From positions 1 to 36,347 of the forward strand of contig JBFIHZ010000006.1 in assembly GCA_041601535.1 (NCBI GenBank): a stretch of 36,347 nucleotides of DNA, read 5' to 3'. Both the position numbers and the translations under genes were made by a program. Of the stretch, positions 1 to 8,332 are shown one piece after another. The number at the start of each line of letters is the position of its first letter. The first letter of the stretch is position 1. This DNA comes from JBFIHZ01 sp041601535 (GTDB taxonomy: Bacteria; Pseudomonadota; Gammaproteobacteria; Xanthomonadales; SZUA-36). The notes under the pieces were generated by a model. It saw only the letters and a list, made by a program, of their open reading frames with translations. It did no database searches and had not been told where the DNA came from.

Positions 1-951
1 GCGCGCCGCCAGATTGGTTCGGTGATCAAGCCGCTGGTGTATCTGCTGGCGCTGGAGCACCCCGAAGCCTATAACCTGATGAGCCGTATTGACGACGCGC
101 CGTTGCGTTTGCGCCAGGCCGACGGCAGCCACTGGAGCCCGGACAACTACGATCGCCTGTCGCACGGCAATGTCACGCTGCTGGAAGCCCTGACCCGTTC
201 CTATAACCAGGCCACGGTGCGCCTCGGCCTGGAGGTTGGCGTCAATAACGTGCTGCACAAGCTGGTGCAGCTGGGGGTTGCCGCCGAGATTGACGCCGTG
301 CCGTCGGTGTTCCTGGGTGCGGTGGAACTCACGCCGCTGGAGGTCACTCAAATCTACCAGTCCATCGCGGCCGGCGGCTACAGCGTGCCATTACGCTCGG
401 TTACCGCCGTGCAAACCGAAGACGGTGGGGAATTGGTGCGATATCCACTGAGATTGTTACCGCAAGCCCACCGCGAGGCCATTGGTGTGCTGAATTACGC
501 GCTCACCCAGGTGGTGGCGCAAGGTACCGCACGGGCCTTGCCGGGCCTGCTCGGGGAAAATACGGTCATCGCGGGTAAGACAGGTACTACAAATGACCGG
601 CGGGACAGCTGGTTTGTCGGCTATACTCGTGACCGGATTGGCGTGGTCTGGGTTGGGCAGGACAACAACCAGCCGGCCGGCGTGACAGGCAGCAACGCCG
701 CCATGCGGGTGTGGGCGCGCCTGTTCAAAACCCTGCCACTGGAACCGGTCGACCTGCGCATGCCTGACGGCGCGTTCTGGCTGTGGGTGGATGCCAGTGA
801 CGGACGCCTTAGTGCCGAGACCTGTCCAGGTGCCATTCAGGTGCCCTACGTCAGCGGCTCGGAACCCCAGCAAGTGAGTGACTGTCTCAGGGCAATCAAT
901 GAAGATGGCGATGAGTCATTCTGGAGAAAATGGTTTGGCAATAAAGAATAG
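1..951 (+). CDS. mrcB: Penicillin-binding protein 1B, C-terminal part (5' end outside window)
   Basis: Bifunctional class A PBP that polymerises and cross-links peptidoglycan at the inner membrane. Only the transpeptidase end is in the window: the frame is open from base 1 and 316 residues are visible. The catalytic serine motif SxxK appears as GSVIKP (serine codon 19-21), followed by the SxN motif in RSYNQA and the KTG motif in AGKTGTTNDRRDSW. The glycosyltransferase domain must lie upstream. The tail ETCPGAIQVPYVSGSEP is typical of PBP1b C-termini. The following TPR lipoprotein gene overlaps or abuts the 3' end, an arrangement I recall from Pseudomonas. PBP1b rather than PBP1a is inferred from this neighbour and from overall similarity. 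Confidence 0.93.
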   Translation, partial: ARRQIGSVIKPLVYLLALEHPEAYNLMSRIDDAPLRLRQADGSHWSPDNYDRLSHGNVTLLEALTRSYNQATVRLGLEVGVNNVLHKLVQLGVAAEIDAVPSVFLGAVELTPLEVTQIYQSIAAGGYSVPLRSVTAVQTEDGGELVRYPLRLLPQAHREAIGVLNYALTQVVAQGTARALPGLLGENTVIAGKTGTTNDRRDSWFVGYTRDRIGVVWVGQDNNQPAGVTGSNAAMRVWARLFKTLPLEPVDLRMPDGAFWLWVDASDGRLSAETCPGAIQVPYVSGSEPQQVSDCLRAINEDGDESFWRKWFGNKE

Positions 952-1492
952 CAAGGCCGCTGGCGTATTGCCGTCAGCCGGCACGATCAGCCGTAATCAC
1001 CTGAGAACCCTTGGCGCCGCCGCTGCCATGTTGTTGCTGGCCGCCTGCGCGGGCAGCCCGCCTGCTCCGGTGGAAGACCGTGAAGTGGAACAGCGCGTGC
1101 GTGAACCGGCCCGCCAGGAGAGTGCTGGCGTGCAGGTCTATCCGCTGCAGAACCCGGCAGTGAAACAACTGATTGATGATGCGCGCACGGCTGAAGCCAG
1201 TGGCAATTACGACGCTGCCGCTGTGTCGCTGGAGCGGGCCTTGCGCATTCAGCCGCGCGATCCGGAGTTGCTGCAGCACATGGCGGAAATCCAGTTGCAC
1301 AAGCAGGATTACGAACAGGCCCTGAACTTCGCCATCCGCTCGTATGATTCGGGCTCCAGGGTGGGTGAAATCTGCAGCCGTAACTGGCATACCATCAGCG
1401 TGGCGCGTGAACACCTGGGTGACCGCAGGGGGTCGGGTGAAGCCGACAGCCGTGCTGCCCAGTGCATGAATGCCAAGCCGCAGGGTTACTGA
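935..1492 (+). CDS. TPR-containing lipoprotein downstream of mrcB
   Basis: Small exported lipoprotein with tetratricopeptide repeats. A hydrophobic stretch ends in the lipobox LLAAC, so the mature protein starts at that cysteine. The C-terminal half contains TPR-like helices (AEASGNYDAAAVSLERALRI, then ELLQHMAEIQLHKQDYEQAL). The frame is open from a GTG at 878, with ATGs at 899, 905 and 911. I chose TTG 935 because GGAGA lies 8-13 bases upstream and it shortens the unusual leader; this start is uncertain. It overlaps the end of mrcB, so the two are probably co-transcribed. Its role is unknown; the position suggests a PBP1b-related envelope function, which is inference. Confidence 0.8.
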   Translation: MAIKNSKAAGVLPSAGTISRNHLRTLGAAAAMLLLAACAGSPPAPVEDREVEQRVREPARQESAGVQVYPLQNPAVKQLIDDARTAEASGNYDAAAVSLERALRIQPRDPELLQHMAEIQLHKQDYEQALNFAIRSYDSGSRVGEICSRNWHTISVAREHLGDRRGSGEADSRAAQCMNAKPQGY

Positions 1493-1561
1493 GCCGCCTG
1501 TGCACAGGCAGACCGTGCTCGGGCAGTGCCTGCCGGCAACTGCTGCGGTGAGTGTGACGCG

Positions 1562-3487
1562 GTGAACCAGAGCGCGCGCTTACTCGATCAGAACAGCCCG
1601 CTGTCCAGCCTGTTGCCTGGCTTTGCGCCGCGGGCTGAACAGATTCTCATGGCCGAGGCGGTGGAGAAGGCCCTGGCGGAGAAAAGCGTGCTGGTGGTGG
1701 AAGCCGGCACGGGTATTGGCAAAACCCTGGCCTACCTGGTGCCGGCCCTGCTCAGCGGTGAGCGGGTAATTGTCTCAACCGGCACCAAGAACCTGCAGGA
1801 TCAGCTGTATTTCCGCGATCTGCCGATCGTGCTGGAGGCGCTGGGGCTGAGCACCGCTACGGCCTTGCTCAAAGGCCGCAGCAACTACCTGTGCCTGTAT
1901 CGCATGGAGCAGGCCCGCAGCGAGGGCCGCCTGCCCAGCCGTGAAGCAGTAAGTGAACTGGAAGCGGTGCGCGACTGGTCCCTGCGTACGGCTGATGGCG
2001 ACCTGTCGCTGGCGCCGGTGATTTCGGACGACAGCGGCTTGTTGCCCATGGTCACGTCCACGGCCGATAACTGCCTGGGCTCGGACTGTCCGCGGTTTGA
2101 GGAATGTTTTGTCGCCCTGGCCCGCCGGCAGGCCCAGGATGCCGACATCGTGGTGGTCAATCACCATTTGCTGTTCGCCGATATGGCCATCAAGCAGAGC
2201 GGCTTTGGCGAAGTGCTGCCAGGCGCCTCGGCCTTTATCATTGATGAGGCTCACCAGGCGCCGGAAACGGCCGCGCGATTCTTCAGCGTGACCCTGTCCG
2301 GGCGGCAGATTGATGATCTGTGCGGTGATATCACCGCGGAATGCGCCGGGCTCAGCGGTGCGCTCACGCCTTTGCGGGAGCCGCTGGACGCCTGTACGCA
2401 ACAGGTAAAAGAACTGCAGCTGGCCATTGCGGAGCATGCCGGTGAGCGCGGACCGTGGACCGAACTGGTACGTAATGACTCCATCCGCAACGCCTTGCAG
2501 GGCCTGGACCTGGCGATTGCATCGTTGGGCGAAACCGTCAGCGCCCTGGAAGGCCGCTCGCGCGGCATGGACCAATGCATTGACCGGGTACGCGAACTGC
2601 AACTGTGCATGGACCGCTTCGATGCCGATACCGGCCACAACGAGGTGCGCTGGTATGAACGTCGCGGGCGCGGTTTTGCGCTGCACATCACGCCGCTGGA
2701 AGTGTCCTCGGTATTCAATGCATTTCGTGAAGCCAGCGACGCCGCCTGGCTGTTTACCTCCGCCACGCTGGCCGTGGGCGGCGATTTCGGACATTTCACC
2801 CGGCAGTTGGGCCTGGACGATGTGACCACGCTGCAACTGGATTCGCCGTTTGATTATGCCAGCCACGCGTTGATGTGGTTGCCGCAAAACCTGCCGGAGC
2901 CGCGCGATGCGGGCTTCGTGGAGCGTTTACTGGATCTGGCGGTGCCCTTGCTGGAAGCCAGCCAGGGCCGCGCTTTCCTGCTGTTTACCTCGCACCGGGC
3001 ATTGCGGCTGGCCGCTTCACTGCTGCCCGAACGCGTGGATTTTCCGCTGTTTGTGCAGGGTGAGTTACCGCGCAATTTGCTGCTGGAACAGTTCCGCGCC
3101 TCCGGCAATGGCGTGCTGCTGGGTTCTGCCAGTTTCTGGGAAGGGGTGGATGTGATCGGTGACGCCCTGAGCCTGGTGGTGATCGACAAGCTGCCATTTG
3201 CGGCGCCGGATGATCCGGTGACCGAAGCGCGCAGCGAATCCTTGCGGCGTGAGGGGGGTAATCCGTTCTTGCAGTTGTACCTGCCGCAGGCGGTGATTGC
3301 GCTGAAGCAGGGGGCCGGCCGGCTGATTCGCGACGTCAATGACCACGGGGTGCTGGTCATCTGCGACCCACGCATCCAGACCCGTTCCTATGGCCGCATG
3401 TTTATCGACAGTCTGCCGCCCATGCGCCAGGCTGAATCACAATCTGAAGTCGAGGAGTTTTTACGTGACACGCTTACTGGCCATTGA
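1562..3487 (+). CDS. yoaA: ATP-dependent DNA helicase, YoaA/DinG family
   Basis: Superfamily 2 iron-sulfur helicase (XPD-like) acting in DNA repair; YoaA in E. coli associates with HolC. About 641 residues. Seen: Q-motif region near PGFAPRAEQ, Walker A EAGTGIGKT, four cysteines for the 4Fe-4S cluster (one in NYLCLYR, three in NCLGSDCPRFEEC), the DEAH box IIDEAHQAPE, and the late motif QGAGRLIR. The open frame extends to 1526, but GTG 1562 (MNQSARLL) fits the family N-terminus better. The 3' end overlaps tsaB by 23 bases. YoaA and DinG are hard to separate by eye; the length and the yoaA-tsaB neighbourhood, which is also found in enteric bacteria, favour YoaA. Confidence 0.88.
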   Translation: MNQSARLLDQNSPLSSLLPGFAPRAEQILMAEAVEKALAEKSVLVVEAGTGIGKTLAYLVPALLSGERVIVSTGTKNLQDQLYFRDLPIVLEALGLSTATALLKGRSNYLCLYRMEQARSEGRLPSREAVSELEAVRDWSLRTADGDLSLAPVISDDSGLLPMVTSTADNCLGSDCPRFEECFVALARRQAQDADIVVVNHHLLFADMAIKQSGFGEVLPGASAFIIDEAHQAPETAARFFSVTLSGRQIDDLCGDITAECAGLSGALTPLREPLDACTQQVKELQLAIAEHAGERGPWTELVRNDSIRNALQGLDLAIASLGETVSALEGRSRGMDQCIDRVRELQLCMDRFDADTGHNEVRWYERRGRGFALHITPLEVSSVFNAFREASDAAWLFTSATLAVGGDFGHFTRQLGLDDVTTLQLDSPFDYASHALMWLPQNLPEPRDAGFVERLLDLAVPLLEASQGRAFLLFTSHRALRLAASLLPERVDFPLFVQGELPRNLLLEQFRASGNGVLLGSASFWEGVDVIGDALSLVVIDKLPFAAPDDPVTEARSESLRREGGNPFLQLYLPQAVIALKQGAGRLIRDVNDHGVLVICDPRIQTRSYGRMFIDSLPPMRQAESQSEVEEFLRDTLTGH

Positions 3488-4163
3488 AACCTCCAGTGAA
3501 GCCTGCTCGGTGGCCTTGCAGTTGGGTGACACGGTGCTGCAACGGCATCAGCACCAGCCGTTACAGCACGCCGAGCTGTTGCTGCCAGCGGTGCACGGCC
3601 TGCTGGATGAAGCCGGCGTGGCGCTGGCCAGCCTGGAAGCGATTGTCTTTGGCCGTGGTCCGGGCAGTTTTACCAGCCTGCGCATTGGCATCGGCGCGGT
3701 GCAGGGCCTGGCCTGGGGCGCAGAGCTGCCGGTAGTGCCGGTGTCTTCGCTGGCCGCCGTGGCCCAGGCCGCCTGGCAGCAGCTTGGCGGAAATCACGAT
3801 ACTGCCGGCCATATCCTGGCGGCCATGGACGCCCGCATGAGTGAGGTGTTTCATGGTCTGTTCAGGATGACGGAGCAAGGCGTGGTCGAGGCTGCGGGGC
3901 CTGAAGCGGTCAGCCCGCCAGCCGAGGTGGTGATGCCAGATGCTTCCGGCAGCATCGCGGCAGGCAATGCCTTTGCGCGTTACCCGGAGCTGGCCCAGCA
4001 GGCGCGGGCGCTGAGCCATGTCGCGGACGGGGTTTTACCCGAGGCCGTGGCCTTATTGCCGCTGGCCCTGCACTGGCTGCGCAGCCATGCGCCTTTGCCG
4101 GCCAGCGCCGCCCAGCCGGTGTACGTGCGTGACAAGGTGGCGGACAAGCCCACAGCGGACTAG
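3465..4163 (+). CDS. tsaB: tRNA threonylcarbamoyladenosine biosynthesis protein TsaB
   Basis: Non-catalytic partner of TsaD in the TsaBDE complex that makes t6A at position 37 of ANN-decoding tRNAs, in the cytoplasm. 232 residues. The N-terminus LLAIETSSEACSVAL and the motif FGRGPGSFTSLRIGIG are diagnostic of the ASKHA-fold TsaB family. The start is GTG 3465, with GAGGAG at 3452-3457 as ribosome binding site, so the gene begins inside yoaA. The open frame continues upstream to 3339, but that part is only yoaA read in another frame. It ends 40 bases from the convergent glycosyltransferase gene. Confidence 0.93.
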   Translation: MTRLLAIETSSEACSVALQLGDTVLQRHQHQPLQHAELLLPAVHGLLDEAGVALASLEAIVFGRGPGSFTSLRIGIGAVQGLAWGAELPVVPVSSLAAVAQAAWQQLGGNHDTAGHILAAMDARMSEVFHGLFRMTEQGVVEAAGPEAVSPPAEVVMPDASGSIAAGNAFARYPELAQQARALSHVADGVLPEAVALLPLALHWLRSHAPLPASAAQPVYVRDKVADKPTAD

Positions 4164-4203
4164 CTGCAAGCGAGTTTAGCCGCTGGCCGCTGCGGCCGGC
4201 CGC

Positions 4204-6654
4204 TCACACCAGCGCCGAGTACAGGGCCTGGTAGCGTTTCGCCACCTGGCTCCAGTCCAGCCCTTCCGCCAGCGCTCGGCCGTTCGACGCCAGTTGATGG
4301 CGTGCCTGCGGGTCCGACCACAGCCGCACGATGTCGTCCATCATCTGTTCCCAGTCCGCGGTAATCAGCGCGTGCGTGCCGGCCACGGCGGGAATGCCTT
4401 CAATGCCCTTGGGGGTGCTGATCACCGCCAGTCCGGCCGCGAAACAGTCGATGATTTTCATCCGCGTGCCGCCGCCTTCGGTCAGCGGAATGACCGCCAG
4501 GTCGGCGGCTTTTAGCCACGGCGCCACGCTGTCCACGCTGCCGGTGAAATGTATGCGGGAATGCGGGCTGCTGGCCGGAGGTTCGCGGCCTACCGCCAGC
4601 ACATGGCAAACCAGGCCGCGGGCCTGCAGGCCCGGCAGCAGGATGTCGGCAAAGATCTGCATGGCCTCGCGGTTGGGCGGGTAGGAAAAAGTCCCGTGGT
4701 ACACCAGCAGGGCTTCATCCCCGGTTATCTGAAAGCGTTCGCGTACCCCGGCCTGTGCCGGTGCCTGGTAATCGGCCAGGCGTACGCCATGCGTAATGGT
4801 GTGCAGACGGCCCGGCCGGACTCCGTCCTCAGCCAGTTTTTGCCGGTCAGGGTCTGATACACACACCACCGCGTCTGCCTGTTGGCAGAGTTGCAGCTCG
4901 ATAGTGCGCAAATTCCGGTACTGGGCGTCGGTCAGTTCGGCGACCTGTGCCTTCATGCGCTGGTATTCCACGTTGTGTTCCACCAGCACAACGCGGCAAC
5001 CCAGAATATCGCGCGCCTTGAGGCAGGGCAGTGCGTAAGCGGGAAACTCGGCCTGCAGTGTGCCCGCGCCAAGAAATTTGCCGGCCACCAGGATACGCCA
5101 GAAAAAGCCGCCGTCGGTCATCGGCAGGTACAGGAAACTGTTGTCGTGCGGCAGGTCCTTGGAGTAGTGGATCAATTTCAGCAGCGGGCCGGGCAGACTG
5201 GTCAGACGCACCCACCAGGGCAGGCGCAGGCGCTGGAAGTCGCCATCGATATAGCGGTGCCAGTGACCGGCCTCAGAAGTCACAATGCCAACTGGTACAC
5301 CTGCATCGCCCAGCGCCCGCGCGGTTTCCACGACGCGCACGGCAGCGCCATGGTCGGCTGGAAACAGGTCGCTGCGGGTTACCAGCAGCACGCCCTGGCC
5401 AGCTTGCTGACGGCCGAACCAGCGGCCCAGAATGACCTGCCTGGCCAGGCCCAGCTGGCGCCTGATGCGTTGCCGCAGCGGCGGAACGCCCAGCACCGGT
5501 GGCTGCTCGCTGGCGCGCAGTTCCAATGGCAGGCGTGGCGCTTTGGCCGGGGCTTGCAGCCAGTCCAGCAATTGCCGCACCGAGCGGTCCGGGCGCAGGA
5601 CTTCCTTCACCAGCTGGATGGCACCGGCGGATTTTTCCGCCCAGTCCGCGGCGTCAGTGGTAATGCGGACCAGCAGTTCCGCGGCCTGCTCCGGACTGTC
5701 CACCAGCCAGCCAGCGTTGTGGCTTTCCACCAGTGACGCCAGTGGCAGGTAGCGGTTGCACATCAACGGCAGGCCATGCCGCAAAAATTCCAGTGAACGG
5801 AATGACTGGCTGTAGGCCCGCTCGATATTCCAATCGGCCAGTTCCAGGCCGATGTGAGCCCGGTCGGTAAGGAACCGGCTGTATTCGTCATACGGCAACA
5901 AATCGCGTTGCTCTACCACTGGTGCCAGGCTGTCCAGATCATTTGAATCCGCCGTGCCGGCCTCGCCATGCCAGCGGTAACTGCCGCCAAAGTGGCTGAT
6001 ATGCACCGGCGCCGGACAGTCCGCTGCCGCTGCGGCCAGTGCCTGCAGGTAATGGTGCGAGCGGCGCCACGGCCAGTTGACCCCGCCGCTGACCAGCTGC
6101 CAGCCAGCCTGCGTGGGCCGCGAACGTGGCTGGCCGGCCAAGCGCGCGCCCAGCGGCACCACGATGACCGGCACGCGCTGGCGCAGATCGAAACCGGCCT
6201 CGATCAGGGGATTGATCAGCAGGTGAGCCTGCTGATCGTTGCCCACCATGATCAGGTCGCAGCGTTGCAGGTTCAGCTTCAGTCGGCGCAGGCCGGCGCG
6301 TACCGCTTCAGGCTGTTCAAACAATTGCTCCAGCGGGCGCGGCGCAACAAAATCAAGTACCACCGGAATGCTCAGGTCAAACGGCAGCAGCCCGGCCAGT
6401 TCCCAGTAGGAAACCAGGATGACGTCCGGCGCGCAGCGCGAGATGATGCCCTGCAGTTCATCGCTGTTGCGAAACGGACCGGGCGATGCGGCCTGGTGGT
6501 TATCCGCGGTATCGCGGCCGGCCAGCCAGGTGTGCTGCAAAACGTGGTCCTGCTCTGACAACGCACTGCACAACTGTTCCATGCGGATGGCGTTGCCGCT
6601 GACAACATCGCTGTGCTGAAGTGGCGGTTCCTGGGCGACAATCAGTATATTCAC
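4204..6654 (-). CDS. Tandem two-domain GT4-type glycosyltransferase
   Basis: 816-residue protein built from two GT-B glycosyltransferase units. The first (about 1-380) opens with NILIVAQEPPLQHSDVVSGN. The second (from about 420) opens with GVLLVTRSDLFPADHG and has a complete-looking donor-binding end (VYHGTFSYPPNREAM, then LTEGGGTRMKIIDCFAAG), where an Asp stands in the place of the second Glu of the usual E-x7-E. The first half lacks an equally clear donor motif and may be acceptor-binding or degenerate. The likely role is addition of sugars from nucleotide donors to a surface glycan; the substrate is not predictable. The start is GTG. It lies 84 bases downstream of mgtE on the same strand. 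Confidence 0.8.
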   Translation of the reverse strand: MNILIVAQEPPLQHSDVVSGNAIRMEQLCSALSEQDHVLQHTWLAGRDTADNHQAASPGPFRNSDELQGIISRCAPDVILVSYWELAGLLPFDLSIPVVLDFVAPRPLEQLFEQPEAVRAGLRRLKLNLQRCDLIMVGNDQQAHLLINPLIEAGFDLRQRVPVIVVPLGARLAGQPRSRPTQAGWQLVSGGVNWPWRRSHHYLQALAAAAADCPAPVHISHFGGSYRWHGEAGTADSNDLDSLAPVVEQRDLLPYDEYSRFLTDRAHIGLELADWNIERAYSQSFRSLEFLRHGLPLMCNRYLPLASLVESHNAGWLVDSPEQAAELLVRITTDAADWAEKSAGAIQLVKEVLRPDRSVRQLLDWLQAPAKAPRLPLELRASEQPPVLGVPPLRQRIRRQLGLARQVILGRWFGRQQAGQGVLLVTRSDLFPADHGAAVRVVETARALGDAGVPVGIVTSEAGHWHRYIDGDFQRLRLPWWVRLTSLPGPLLKLIHYSKDLPHDNSFLYLPMTDGGFFWRILVAGKFLGAGTLQAEFPAYALPCLKARDILGCRVVLVEHNVEYQRMKAQVAELTDAQYRNLRTIELQLCQQADAVVCVSDPDRQKLAEDGVRPGRLHTITHGVRLADYQAPAQAGVRERFQITGDEALLVYHGTFSYPPNREAMQIFADILLPGLQARGLVCHVLAVGREPPASSPHSRIHFTGSVDSVAPWLKAADLAVIPLTEGGGTRMKIIDCFAAGLAVISTPKGIEGIPAVAGTHALITADWEQMMDDIVRLWSDPQARHQLASNGRALAEGLDWSQVAKRYQALYSALV

Positions 6655-6688
6655 TGCATGGCCGCCCCGCTGCTGCGCAGGTCGCGCT

Positions 6689-6706
6689 GCCGGGTTCCGG
6701 CCCGGC
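6689..6706. terminator. GC hairpin between mgtE and the glycosyltransferase gene
   Basis: Perfect 6-bp inverted repeat GCCGGG / CCCGGC with a 6-base loop, in the 84-base gap after the mgtE stop codon. There is no T-run on either side, so it is at best a weak or Rho-assisted terminator or an mRNA-stabilising hairpin. Confidence 0.25.
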
Positions 6707-6738
6707 CTGCCAAAGCGTCTGCTCCGTTCATGGGTGCA

Positions 6739-8103
6739 TCAGCTGCCCAGCAGAACATAAGTGGCCAGTCCGACGAAAGCGAAGATACCGATGACATCGG
6801 TGACCGTGGTCAGCACCACACCGCCGGCCAGTGCCGGGTCGATGGACAGACGCCGCAGCACTACCGGCACCAGCGCGCCGGCCAGCGCGCCGGCAATCAG
6901 GTTGAGCAGGATGGCGATGGCAATCACCACGCCCAGGTCCATCTGCCCATACCACAGCGCGGCAATGGTTCCGACCAGCAATGCGAACACCACGCCGTTC
7001 ATCAGCCCCACCAGCAATTCCTTGCGTAACAGCGCCGGGATATTGCGGGCGCTGACCTGGCCAGTGGCCATGCCGCGTATCATCAGGGTCAGGGTCTGGG
7101 TGCCGGCAATACCACCCATGCTCATCACCACCGGAAACAGCACGGCGGTGGCCACCAGCTGCTCCAGCGTGGGTTCGAATGCGAACAGGACAGCCGCGGC
7201 CATCAGCGCGGTCACCAGGTTTACCCCCAGCCACAGCCAGCGCTTGCGCGCCGACTGCAGGGCCGGTGCAAACATATCGTCGGCTTCGTCCAGGCCGGCC
7301 ATGGTCAGCACCGAGTGCTCGGCTTCCTCGCGGATCACGTCAACCACGTCGTCAATGGTGATGGTGCCCAGCAGTCGCTGGTCATGATCGGTCACCGGAG
7401 CGGAAATAAGGTCGTGGTGCTCGAAATCGGTGGCGACCTGGCTGGCGGTCATGTCCACCGGCATGGATTTCAGGCTGCGGTCCATGTGCTCCGCCACCGT
7501 GGTGGTCGGGTCCTTGGTGAGCAGGTCGGCCAGTTTCAGCGCGCCGAGGTAGCGGCCGGAGCGGTCCACCACGAACAGGTAATCGAACACTTCCGGCAGT
7601 TCGCCACGGGAACGCAGGTAGCGCAGCACCACATCCAGGCTGACGTCCGGGCGGATGGTCAGAACATCCGGGTCCATCAGGCCGCCGGCGGAATCCTGCG
7701 GGTAGGACAGCACCCGGTCCAGCCGTTCGCGATCCTGCCGGCCCATGCTGCTGAGCACGGTGGAAATGACCGTGTCGGGCAGGTCATCAAGGATATCGGC
7801 CAGGTCGTCGAGGTCGAGATCGCCGACAGCGGCAACCAGTTCGTCGGGCGTCATGTCCCGGATCAGGCTGGCACGCACCTCATCATTGACCTCAACCAGC
7901 ACGTCACCGTCCTGGGCCGGGTCGATCAGATCCCATACCGCCAGGCGCTTGGGCAGCGGCAGGGATTCGAGCAAATCGCCGATTTCAGCAGCGGACAGAC
8001 CGCTGACCAGGCGGCTGACGCGGTACTGCACACCGGAATCGAGGGCCTTGGACAGGCGATCAAGCTGACGGGCTGTTTTTTCTTCGTGGATCTGTTCGGC
8101 CAT
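6739..8103 (-). CDS. mgtE: Magnesium transporter MgtE
   Basis: Mg2+ channel/transporter of the inner membrane. 454 residues, the usual length. The N-terminal helical superhelix domain (SALDSGVQYRVSRLVSGLSA onward) and a CBS pair (LTIRPDVSLDVVLRYL, VVDRSGRYLGALKLADLL, then VTDHDQRLLGTITIDDVVDV) are followed by a five-helix membrane domain with the pore motif GGIAGTQTLTLMIRG. In the family, the cytosolic domains close the channel when intracellular Mg2+ is high. ATG start with GGGAGG 5 bases upstream. It follows ptsI on the same strand but after a 229-base gap with its own probable promoter. Confidence 0.95.
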   Translation of the reverse strand: MAEQIHEEKTARQLDRLSKALDSGVQYRVSRLVSGLSAAEIGDLLESLPLPKRLAVWDLIDPAQDGDVLVEVNDEVRASLIRDMTPDELVAAVGDLDLDDLADILDDLPDTVISTVLSSMGRQDRERLDRVLSYPQDSAGGLMDPDVLTIRPDVSLDVVLRYLRSRGELPEVFDYLFVVDRSGRYLGALKLADLLTKDPTTTVAEHMDRSLKSMPVDMTASQVATDFEHHDLISAPVTDHDQRLLGTITIDDVVDVIREEAEHSVLTMAGLDEADDMFAPALQSARKRWLWLGVNLVTALMAAAVLFAFEPTLEQLVATAVLFPVVMSMGGIAGTQTLTLMIRGMATGQVSARNIPALLRKELLVGLMNGVVFALLVGTIAALWYGQMDLGVVIAIAILLNLIAGALAGALVPVVLRRLSIDPALAGGVVLTTVTDVIGIFAFVGLATYVLLGS

Positions 8104-8212
8104 GCCGTCCTCCCGCTAGCCGGCCAGCGAATGCATCGCCGGTCGCATCGTGTACCAGGGCTTCAGACCGGGAAGAGTGCATTTCGTTTCAGCCTGTTCC
8201 CGGGCTCGGCGC
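8104..8212 (-). promoter_or_regulatory. Long structured 5' leader of mgtE
   Basis: If the TATAAT at 8213-8218 is the -10 box, the mgtE message has a leader of about 100 bases. It contains a 7-bp inverted repeat CCGGGAA / TTCCCGG (8168-8174 and 8197-8203) and, nearer the start codon, a GC-rich hairpin with arms CCGGC / GCCGG (about 8118-8142). I do not recognise an M-box riboswitch. Regulation by leader folding is possible but unproven. Confidence 0.3.
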
Positions 8213-8235
8213 ATTATAACTGAAGCGTGCTTCAG
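8213..8235 (-). promoter_or_regulatory. Probable mgtE promoter with operator-like palindrome
   Basis: On the reverse strand a perfect TATAAT (8213-8218) lies just downstream of the palindrome CTGAAGCACGCTTCAG (8220-8235), which has 7-bp arms around a 2-base centre. The palindrome fills the normal 17-base spacer, and there is no good -35 box at 17-19 bases. A dyad in the spacer with a poor -35 is typical of sites bound by an activator or repressor. The regulator is unknown. Confidence 0.5.
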
Positions 8236-8332
8236 GCATGGGCGCAAGGCATGGGAACCCACGGTGCTGACTGGCGGGAAGTATGCGATGTTCGGACCAC
8301 CGGCTGTGGCAGCCGGGCTCGGGCGACTGGTG

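Noticed and set aside
1775..2887. 370-codon open frame on the reverse strand of yoaA
   Set aside because: It is an antisense frame in GC-rich DNA with no recognisable motif, while the forward frame has all helicase motifs.
4882..5736. 284-codon forward frame opposite the glycosyltransferase
   Set aside because: Shadow of the reverse-strand gene; composition rich in His, Gln and Arg and no family features.
7315..8223. 302-codon forward frame opposite mgtE
   Set aside because: Antisense shadow; the reverse frame encodes complete MgtE.
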